This document shows positions 23,017 through 30,666 of a stretch of DNA of 30,666 nt, piece after piece. How positions within the stretch are numbered: the first letter of the stretch is position 1; the number at the start of each line of letters is the position of its first letter. A model generated the notes under the pieces. The model saw nothing but the letters and a program-made list of their open reading frames with translations. It was not told the DNA's origin and made no database searches. Source of the DNA: Beroe ovata (taxonomy: Eukaryota; Ctenophora; Nuda; Beroida; Beroidae); assembly GCA_946803715.1 (NCBI GenBank), contig CAMPET010000120.1:84625-115290 (forward strand), written 5' to 3'. The translations under genes were made by a program, and so were the position numbers.

Positions 23017-26000
23017 TCACCTCCTGCAGGAACACCGTGAGAATTTAGAGCACTTAGAGCTGTACGGCTGATATCTGACGCCGTGAATCTTGGCGAAGGG
23101 GTTCCTAGTGAGCGGGTCACAGTTTGGGCACGGAGCCGTAGCGGGCTGGAGAACTGCCGTGGCGGGCGTCAGTGCCTCCAGGTCGTTAACATGGGTTTTC
23201 TGGGGGGTAAGTTATTTTAACACACACACACACCTCTCGCGGCAGCTCACCCCATTCACTTCATCTCATGATCTACTTCTAGTTTACAGTTCCCCCTCCC
23301 CATTGACCATCTGCATCATTATTTCAAATTCATCTTACTTTCCCCTCCCGCCATTTACAGTTACTCAGGGAGCAAACTACCAAACGCAAAATCACCTAAT
23401 TCAAAATTTTCTCACCCCCCTTTGCTCACCACTCACTTCTCCATTCTCACCACTCACCCCAACTCCCCACTCACCCCATTCTCACCACTCAACCCCAGCN
23501 TCACCCCATTCACCTAATCTCATGATCTACTTCTAGTTTATAGTTCCCCCTCCCCTTGACCATTATTATAATATTTAAATTTGCCCTCCAACTATTTCCT
23601 TAAGGAGCTAACTTCCTAACGCAAAATCACCTCATTTTCTCATCCCCTGTTCTCCCACTCACTTCTCCATTCTCACCACTCACTCACCCAATTCTCACCA
23701 CTCACCCCCTCACTCACTCACCAGGTGTTTGTAAAGATCGTCCTTGTCCCTGAACTGTCGATTACATGGTCCCACATGTGACATCCAGTAACAGTTGTAA
23801 CTCCGTCTACCACCACCTTGACCCACAAGGGGGGTGGTACCACTGACACCAACGGGGATGGTACCACCTGCACCACCTTGTAACCGGAGTGGTCCATGAG
23901 CGCTGCTCCACTTTACTGAAGGGGGAGGGGATGAGTCACGTGACTATAATTTATGGTGAGTTTACCGGAAATAATCTTCCAGTTTTACTTTTGTTTAACT
24001 TTGAGGTGGCAAAAACTCTAAAGGGGATTTCGGTGGAGAAGTTAAAGTCTGCTCGAAACTTTTCCTAAGCGATATGTACAGTCTTGTAGCACCTCGATAA
24101 CTTTTTGTTTGTCACGTTACCATAGGTGATAGGCCGATAGGGGGACCATATTTGGTTGTCACGTGACTATATTTGGCTGTCACGTGATTACTACTACGTG
24201 ACTGATTATGTTTGTCTCGAGACAGATATGTGTTCCGGTAATTAACAACCAAGCGCTCATCGTCTCGCCATTTGTCACAGTCAAACACAACTTTTTTATT
24301 TCACAAGAATATATTTTGTGTGTGTTTGTGTGTATGTGTGTGTGTGTGTGTGTGTCCGAGTGTGTGTGTGTGTGTATCTGAAACAACAATATTATATGTC
24401 ATAGTCTCGAGAGATTGCAAGCTGTCGCGACGACGAGAAAACTCGAGGGGTGAGGTCGATGTGCTACAGACGCAAATTACAAATTCAATTATGAAATTTT
24501 GTGGCTGCTGCTGCTATGCCGCGCCGCCGCCACTATAGGATACGCATATTAACATTATCATGGTGATTGTATGAGATAGGGTTGTCGCTAACTAGTTTGA
24601 TAGAGACGGCAACTTATCATGATATTGCCCATGATATTGCCCATGAAATTGCCCATGATATTGCCCATGATATTGCCCATGGGTCATGAGATGGTGTTCC
24701 TATCATATTGACACTGCTGAGGCCAGAAGCAAAACTAAATCTCATGATATTAGAGCCAAGCTCTATACTTATGCTGTTAGTGCTAAGCTCATTCTTATTC
24801 AATTCGAATCGTTTCCGATTTCATCAAAAATTAAGCAAAAATTCTCTGAAATTTCGCTGAAATTTTAATGAAATATCTGAAATCACGTGTGATTTAATCA
24901 TTAATAAAGCTTACTGAAATACCGGAGGCACTGTATACTTACTGTGTACTCACTGTACACTCACTGTATACTTACTGTATACTTACTGGACAGTGTACAG
25001 TGTACAGTGTACAGTATGTATGCAGTGTACACTCACTGTGTACTCACTGTACAGTGTACAGTGTACAGTGAGTATACACTGTGCAGTGTACACTCACTGT
25101 GTACTCACTGTACAGTGCACAGTGTACAGTATACAGTGAGTATAAAGTGTACACTCACTATATACTCACTGTATACTCACTGTATAGTGTATACTTACTG
25201 TTTGTCAGGCTGGGAGTATCGTGATAGCTCTGGAGAAGGGAACTCTGTAGACTCTCCACACTGCAGAAAGAGGTGAGTTGAGATTGTTGTTGAAAAACCT
25301 ATTGGTGTTAAACCTAATATTGGTGAAAAACCAATATTGGTGAGAAACTTAATGTTGTGGAAAAACCTAATGTTGTGAAAAAACCTAATACTGTGGAAAA
25401 ACCTAATATTGTTGAATAGCCTAATGTTGTGGAAAAACCTAATGTTGTGGAACCAATGAAAATACAGAAACGCAGTCACGTGATCAAAAACAGTTGGGAC
25501 CCCTCCTCAAATATAGCATTCTCTAATCTCTAGTGTATATTTCCCATAATGAACAAAGTTTAACTCAGTTCCTCCATGTTTGCAGGGGGTTGGAACCCCG
25601 CTACCAGTTTAAATGCACTTCCTCACTTCACAATATGGGATGACATCTGATCAAGAATATGTATTACCTGGCTGCTGCTGCTGCTGTTCCCTTGTACCCA
25701 GCCAGTAGACTGATGATAGACGTGTCACACGGATGTAGTTTGGATATCAGGCTGGCTGAGGTGGTGGTACTGGTACAGGTCTTGTTGGGAGGGGGACCAC
25801 CACTGCTACTGGTGGTCGTGTTGTTGTGGTTGTTTCCGCCCCAGTGAACCTGATGAGGGCCGGGGGTTGTCATTGTTTAATAATGGATATGGAGCTCATC
25901 AACCATATAATTATATACAATAGGTAGTATAGTGGTTGAACAATGAAACTATGTGGGTGAAGTTAGAGTTAGTTTGAGTAGAGTTTGTTTTAACGTTCTT

Positions 26001-27353
26001 ATCGATTATTGGGAGATAATTAAGGAGGGATAAGGTTTTGAGCAGAACCTATCTAGAACTGATTTCGCATATGATAGGAGAGTGATCGAGGATGAAAATT
26101 ATAATTATCACGTTTCGAAAAATCCTTGGACCAGTAAAATTATTCTCGGTCATCATATGGATGACAAGGTAATTCAGAAAGTCGACGCGGTTAAATGAAG
26201 ATTCCATTCAGCAAACATATTTTCAAGACTCTAGCCATGGTTAAGTCGTGCTCAGAACTCACTGAGGAGCTGTAGTCTAGACCTAATTCGGATCGTCGCG
26301 TTCACAATGCAATTCAACACCACAGCTCTCAATGGTTTTTTAGTTTCTGCACTGCAAAATGGCCAATGGGCATGAATTTCGGCTAGACTTCGAATCAAGA
26401 ATGACAACATCATTTTTTTGACCGGTCATAATAATTCACTGGGTATCTAGGTGTATACAATATTGAGATTTTGGTGCATGCACAGCTGTCGCGACTTGTT
26501 CTAGTCCGACACTCTAACTCCTTCCAAGCGTGAAACGTAGAGCAGTGAAGACTATATTCGGGAGCTGCGAGACTTAATTTCAGAAGTGTGTCCATCATCC
26601 ATGATGACCCTCATTCAACTATATGTGGAGCGTCTATGATACCAGACATTATCAATGTCTGACATAATAATTATACTATGGCTTTGTGCATGTATATCTG
26701 GCGTCTTACTATGATTCGTAACATGTAGATAGTAGATAGGTTGAGGAATTCAGTTTAAGTGAGATTGGGCGAGACCTGTCTTGGGCGAGACCGGTCATGT
26801 AGTTACCATGGTAACTCGTTATAGTTACCATGGTAACTTGGTGGTAGCGAGCTAGTGATCGAGTCTGGGGTGCAATACCTTTTTCATGGCTGGAAGCTGC
26901 TTCAATGGGAAAACTATAGGCGATTTCATATTATTCGCGCGCGTGTCTAGACTTTGCATATGGGCGGCGCTATGGTTCGATGGGTGACTTGGTCTCAATA
27001 AAGGTTCATGCTCAATTGAGAATTCATGAATTCGGTTACAAATTTTTAACCGAATTCGTGATTTTTAATAGAAATCAAAAAGGGTGAATAAACTGAAATA
27101 GGAGTTGAAAATTGAAATTATCACGGGTTTGATGATCAGTCAAAATGATCGTGTAATTAGATGGCGTGCTGATTTTTTTCATCTTTTCAATAACATGGGA
27201 ATTGCATTACTTTATCACGTACCGTTGACGAGACTGAAGTTGAGGAATTGGGGGACGAGGATTTGGTGGTGAGGATAGGTCTGAACGAGGCTTTAGGGGA
27301 GGTCGTGGTGGAGAGAGGACTTTTGGGTTCCTCCTTGATGCTCGACGTCGGGG
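23017..27353 (-). CDS. NET-family C2H2 zinc-finger transcription factor, 3' five exons
   Basis: A probable transcriptional regulator of the Noc/Nlz/Elbow/TLP-1 group (vertebrate ZNF503/ZNF703), which usually act as repressors. Exons on the minus strand: 27223-27353, 25668-25849, 25199-25260, 23722-23915, 23017-23199. All have GT-AG borders and matching phases (1,0,2,1,0 on entry), giving 227 codons to the TGA. The diagnostic part is a single atypical finger, CYWMSHVGPC...H...H, with spacing C-X8-C-X12-H-X3-H. This is the NET spacing, followed by the family-like C-terminal RYQPYSS. An intron falls between the two zinc-binding histidines. Upstream are a Ser/Thr/Pro-rich region with IKEEPKSP, an Asn/Gly/Thr-rich exon ending in five alanines, and a Gly-rich stretch before the finger. 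The first exon(s), where the SPLALLA-type motif would lie, were not found up to 30666, so the gene is partial. Phases need one base from an upstream exon. Confidence 0.85.
23249..23499. repeat. First copy of a ~250-bp duplication in the last NET intron
   Basis: Shares CTCACCCCATTCAC, CATCTCATGATCTACTTCTA and the following CCCCTCCCC stretch with 23501-23720. It is followed directly by the ambiguous base at 23500. It also contains iterated CACTCACCCC units. Confidence 0.8.
23501..23721. repeat. Second copy, with iterated donor-like GTGAGT on the minus strand
   Basis: Copy of 23249-23499. The plus-strand hexamer ACTCAC, which is the minus-strand GTGAGT, occurs at least nine times between about 23430 and 23721. 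The last occurrence is the true 5' splice site of the exon ending at 23722. Confidence 0.8.
24317..24375. repeat. TG microsatellite
   Basis: Interrupted TG run inside a NET intron. Confidence 0.9.
24618..24677. repeat. 12-bp tandem repeat, five units
   Basis: Five copies of CATGATATTGCC (one has an A for T). The repeat is intronic with respect to the NET gene. Confidence 0.9.
24931..25198. repeat. Minisatellite of CTGTRTACWYA units next to a NET splice donor
   Basis: A dense array of ACTGTATAC, ACTGTACAG and GTACACTCACTG words. On the minus strand it contains about four GTAAGT and nine GTGAGT hexamers. The first GTAAGT, at 25193-25198, is the real donor of the exon ending at 25199. Stretches in both orientations (GTGTACAGTGTACAG and CACTGTACACTCACTG) make the array partly self-complementary. 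Confidence 0.85.
25292..25450. repeat. ~18-bp tandem repeat upstream of a NET acceptor
   Basis: Around nine degenerate units of GTGGAAAAACCTAATGTT. It lies in the intron just before (on the minus strand) the exon at 25199-25260. Confidence 0.8.
26802..26815. promoter_or_regulatory. X-box palindrome 1 in a NET intron
   Basis: GTTACCATGGTAAC is a perfect 14-bp palindrome fitting the RFX X-box consensus. An identical copy starts 22 bp further on. A regulatory role is inferred. Confidence 0.5.
26824..26837. promoter_or_regulatory. X-box palindrome 2 in a NET intron
   Basis: Identical 14-bp palindrome. The two sites are spaced by about two helical turns, on the same face of the helix. Confidence 0.5.
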
Positions 27354-28638
27354 CTGAAGAGAGAGAGAGGGGGAATGATGCAAAAATGTTTCAATATGAA
27401 AATTCCAAACTATTTTTTACAACACCCCTGACCCAAATTTTATAATATAATTTGAATCAGTGCTGAAGTTCAACATTCAGCATACGGTTTCCGTATATAT
27501 TGATTCCTAGGCATAGAATTATTCGTGTATGATTATGATACGAACCAACGGTCTGGTCCATTCTCCAATGTTCACCTTATCTTGGTAAAGCCTTAGAGGA
27601 TCCCATCGCTAGACACTAGCTCAGACTCAATTGCTCCTTCATAAAGAAGAACTCGACTCCATCATAAAAGCATAAAGAAGAACTCTACCCCTTCATCATA
27701 GAAGTGATAACTTTACTCCTTCATAATACCAAATTCCCTACTTCACAGCTCAAAGGAGAGAGAGAGATTGCGGTAGAGTTAGAGCTAGTCTGACATTGGC
27801 TAGACCCTGTCATCTTTAGGTCAGACGAATCATATGTGTGTACGGGTGTTTTTAATTACTGTTGAAGGGTGTGTGAAGTGAATTGTCATATGGTCAGTCT
27901 GGACTATGTATTACAATAACAGATGACGATGACTGATGTTAGGGATTCTGTGGGAGAATTAATCTATAGAAACTAATGAGTATGACCTCTCTCTGACACC
28001 ACAGCTGTTATTGATCTCTAATTGACACCTCTGTAGTAGGTGACACCTCGCTGAACTTGACACCTCTCGATATGATGTGTTCTAGACCTGACCTTTCTTC
28101 AAAAACGAGCAAGCCGAATTTCAAATTTTGGTTATTCCAGTGATGGTAACACTTGATCTATTTCAGGGTTGCTGAAGCTGGACTTGAACATTTTGATCTA
28201 CCGCCCGCAACAAACGTAAGAAGTGAGTCACATATCATTATATTGCATGCATTTCAAATGGATTATTAATGGTAGGCTCATCGATCCAAATGACCCAGCA
28301 CAACATTTCATTTTTCTGGACCCTGGCTAATATACAGATTTCCAGAAGGCGCTGTTTTGGATTTCATGTTAGAGCTATGTTAGAGCTATCCAGTATTCTG
28401 TTACACTATGTTATAATCGCGGGGGGATAGACACTATTGAGAACAATAGGCTAGACCGTGAACACACAAATTCACACAGTATATATCCATATTATGTTAG
28501 TCTTATAATGAAAACGCATGAATCATGGGGAGGGGGCATGGGAGCATATGAATTATATTGATGGTCTAGACAATATGTATCTGGAGGGTCTAGACAGTGT
28601 CCATGAACACAATAACACTTTCATCTTACATAGACAGA

Positions 28639-28692
28639 TATATACGTGATAAATATACGTGCTATATATACGTGATAAATATACGTGCTATA
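28639..28692. repeat. ~25-bp tandem duplication
   Basis: TATACGTGATAAATATACGTGC occurs twice in a row. Confidence 0.8.
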
Positions 28693-28742
28693 TGGACAGA
28701 CAGTTGCGGTTGCGTTCAGCAATGAATCGATGATTTTATAGT

Positions 28743-28862
28743 CCAGGGGGTCCTTTCCGAAACTGGCTTAAGTCACAAAACTGACTTAAATCAAAACTCA
28801 GTTGCAAATTTACACTAAATTTCTGACTTAAGTAAAAACTAAATTTCTGGAAGGACCCCCAG
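28743..28862. mobile_element. Small hairpin element with GGGGGTCCTT inverted ends
   Basis: The left end CAGGGGGTCCTTTCC is matched by GGAAGGACCCCCAG at the right. Inside, the words ACTTAAG and GACTTAAA are also inverted. At about 120 bp and non-coding it is consistent with a MITE. No clear target-site duplication could be assigned. Confidence 0.5.
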
Positions 28863-29004
28863 AATAATAGAATGGCATTGTCAGACTGTGACAAAGTTGG
28901 ATAGGGAACTTCCTTGCTAGCGCCCTTCAGCGGTTAATATTGGCGCTAGCACAAAAAACAGCCACGGTGAAGTTCATTTTTCGATAAAGGGGGCCTGCAT
29001 TTGG

Positions 29005-29095
29005 AGTGCGTTTAGGGTGCGTTTAGGGCGCATTTAGGAGGCGCCATGTGGACACGCCCGGGTCCTTTACGGTGCGTTTAGGGTGCAGTTAGGGT
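29005..29095. repeat. GGTGCGTTTAG repeats
   Basis: Five or six degenerate copies of GGTGCGTTTAG, interrupted by GGCGCCATGTGGACACGCCC. Confidence 0.7.
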
Positions 29096-29329
29096 ACGTC
29101 GGGCGACCGGTCAATGACCCTGGTTTCAACACTCGGAATTAACTTTACGACAAGCGTCAGAAGTTGCGAAATTCAGCGCGAACTCAGGCCTCCTTCACCT
29201 GTCTCTAGAAAATTTAAAGTTTGTCTCATAACCATGGTAGACAGCTGCAAAGACAATATGCAGCCCCTCTTAACTAGCACATAGCGAGAAAATTCATAGG
29301 ATTTCGAGAACTTTACATAGTCTAGACTC

Positions 29330-29465
29330 ATGTGTGTGTGTGGTTGTATGTGTGTGTGTGTGTGTGTGTGTGTGCTTGTGTAATGTGTGTGTGTGTCTGT
29401 GTGTGTGTGTCACACGTCACTCACATGTCACACACACGTCACACACACACACACACACACACACA
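29330..29465. repeat. TG run followed by CA run
   Basis: TG-rich sequence followed by CA-rich sequence, joined by CACACGTCACTCACATGTCA. Together the two runs form a long imperfect inverted repeat. Confidence 0.9.
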
Positions 29466-29796
29466 CCACTTCATCTTACCACCAAAGCTCACATAAAATT
29501 TCAGCTCATAGTTACTACGATTAATGTTACAAGCAGACTACCCGTCCCAGGGACATAGAATTGCGTTGAGTAGTTACTACGATTAATACTATACCACCGC
29601 TAGTTTGTCTAGGTCCTGTAAAATATCATAGGTATTACTATGATTAGTACATACTAGACATGATGTGCGGTAGCAGCATGTTATATACTGCTATTTGGCC
29701 AGACAAACTCGCGCGGTATGTAGTGCTCCTTCATCAGGATTATTATTATTAAACTCAGCCACGCTTGCAAGGTTAGATTCTCCACTTGTCTACTGA

Positions 29797-29813
29797 GTGA
29801 GTGAGTGAGTGAG
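29797..29813. repeat. GAGT tetranucleotide run
   Basis: About four GAGT units. Confidence 0.7.
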
Positions 29814-30155
29814 AGAAGTGACTAGTGAGCGAGAATGAGAATGAAAGAAGGGTTGAAAGAGCGTGAAAAACTAATGTCCCCCAACCAGAATGCTCATAGA
29901 TCTATATCAATCTCCCATTTTACTCGAATTTCCTTCCCAAAACTTCAACCTCATGGAACATCATGAGAACACTGTTCTCGAGACTGCTATGCGCGAGGGA
30001 CTGCACCTAGGATAATAGTCGACTGTAACTGGTATCGTCTCAAACTATATCACTTTGTCTATACGGACACATGGAGGCAACTTGCACGGATTCCCAATTC
30101 CTTTGTCCCTAGAATGATGCGGGAATCATATGTACTACGGGAACGTGATCACAAT

Positions 30156-30197
30156 ATGTGGTCATAATGTGGTCATAATGTGGTCATAATGTGGTCA
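30156..30197. repeat. 11-bp tandem repeat, four units
   Basis: Nearly perfect copies of ATGTGGTCATA. Confidence 0.9.
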
Positions 30198-30621
30198 AGT
30201 TATCTAAAATGAGATAGTGGATCAGCCAAAAACCTATTCAATGAATTCTGTGTCTAGCTTACGTTTGGCTGTGGTGTCATGTCTACGTTTGGACAACGGA
30301 CACTGGTGTCATTTCTAAGGCTGGTGTCTTCTCTATCTGTCTGTTTGTCAGTCTGTGGCCTGTGCGTCTGCATGAGTATTTTGTGAGAATTTTTGGAATC
30401 TTATTCTTCCCGAGGATGAGCAAATTCTCGGGAAATCTCCGTTCAGACAGAAATGTGGCCACACTTGTGCTGCTTCAGCATGGTCCATTGACTCAAAAAT
30501 GAGCTGACATTCCGGAAAAGAAATGCCAAATATTCATTGAGATGGAGAAGTACATAAATTCAGTCTGGATCCATAATATTGATACTGACCGTGGGTATTG
30601 ATTAGTCGAGGCCTCTGGACA

Positions 30622-30666
30622 CAAACACACACGCACGCACACACACACAAACACACACACAAACAC
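30622..30666. repeat. CA microsatellite
   Basis: CA-rich run with interruptions, at the right edge of the window. Confidence 0.9.

Larger units (their letters stand above)
27354..30666. other. Right flank without recognisable gene
   Basis: Upstream of the first NET exon found here. No convincing exon was recognised on either strand. It is rich in short tandem repeats (listed separately) and in the word CTAGAC. The missing NET first exon could be hidden here or lie beyond the window. Confidence 0.5.

Noticed and set aside
24272-24538. Cysteine/valine-rich open frame across the TG repeat, and a similar one at 29334-29558
   Set aside because: Translation of TG microsatellites, with no conserved features.
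24618-24677. CRISPR-like array
   Set aside because: The repeats are contiguous without spacers, and the window is eukaryotic.
25202-25274. Plus-strand exon ending HCRKR, possibly joined to 28168-28215 (VAEAGLEHFDLPPATN)
   Set aside because: The same bases form a minus-strand exon with better splice sites whose phases link both neighbouring NET exons. The plus-strand pair matches no family I know and needs a 2.9-kb intron.
29005-29095. Telomere-type TTTAGGG repeat
   Set aside because: The unit is GGTGCGTTTAG, only partly matching and irregular. The position is internal.

Overview
The window is nuclear DNA from an animal. Every recognisable gene but one is split by GT-AG introns whose phases match across exons. 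Families include secretory cathepsins, a Golgi SNARE, a Golgi GOLD-domain protein and a NET-family (Noc/Nlz/Elbow/TLP-1) zinc finger, a family known from animals. The short intergenic gaps, abundant microsatellites and near-identical tandem duplications fit a heterozygous invertebrate genome. A sponge or other early-branching lineage is possible, but the sequence alone does not fix the phylum.

Layout, left to right. At 1-5348 (minus) lies a multi-exon cathepsin L gene. Eight phase-compatible exons are present, from signal peptide to the middle of the protease domain. The exon(s) with the catalytic His and Asn are absent, and a second copy of the catalytic-Cys exon (249-373) lies where they should be. 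At 6881-10576 (plus) is an 11-exon diacylglycerol-lipase-like class 3 lipase with a complete Ser-Asp-His triad and an acidic Ser/Thr-rich insertion. At 11045-12476 (plus) is syntaxin-5 in three exons. At 13220-14845 (minus) is an intronless papain-family protease with a long cysteine-rich C-terminal extension built from a duplicated module. At 15820-21835 (plus) is an ACBD3/GCP60-like Golgi protein: acyl-CoA-binding domain, coiled coil, a very long Pro/Thr/Glu-rich linker and a C-terminal GOLD domain. At 23017-27353 (minus) are the last five exons of a NET-family C2H2 zinc-finger protein. The rest, to 30666, shows no recognisable gene and holds microsatellites, tandem repeats and a small hairpin element. 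The N-terminal NET exon was not found.

STX5 and ACBD3 both act at the Golgi and sit on either side of the intronless protease, but no operon-like arrangement is visible and each gene appears to be its own transcription unit.

Three features stand out. Several introns carry tandem arrays whose unit contains a copy of the adjacent splice site. Three large duplications (cathepsin, ACBD3, NET intron) each have a lone N between or at the edge of the copies, so assembly error or uncollapsed alleles must be excluded. Perfect RFX X-box palindromes occur upstream of STX5 and as a closely spaced pair in a NET intron.
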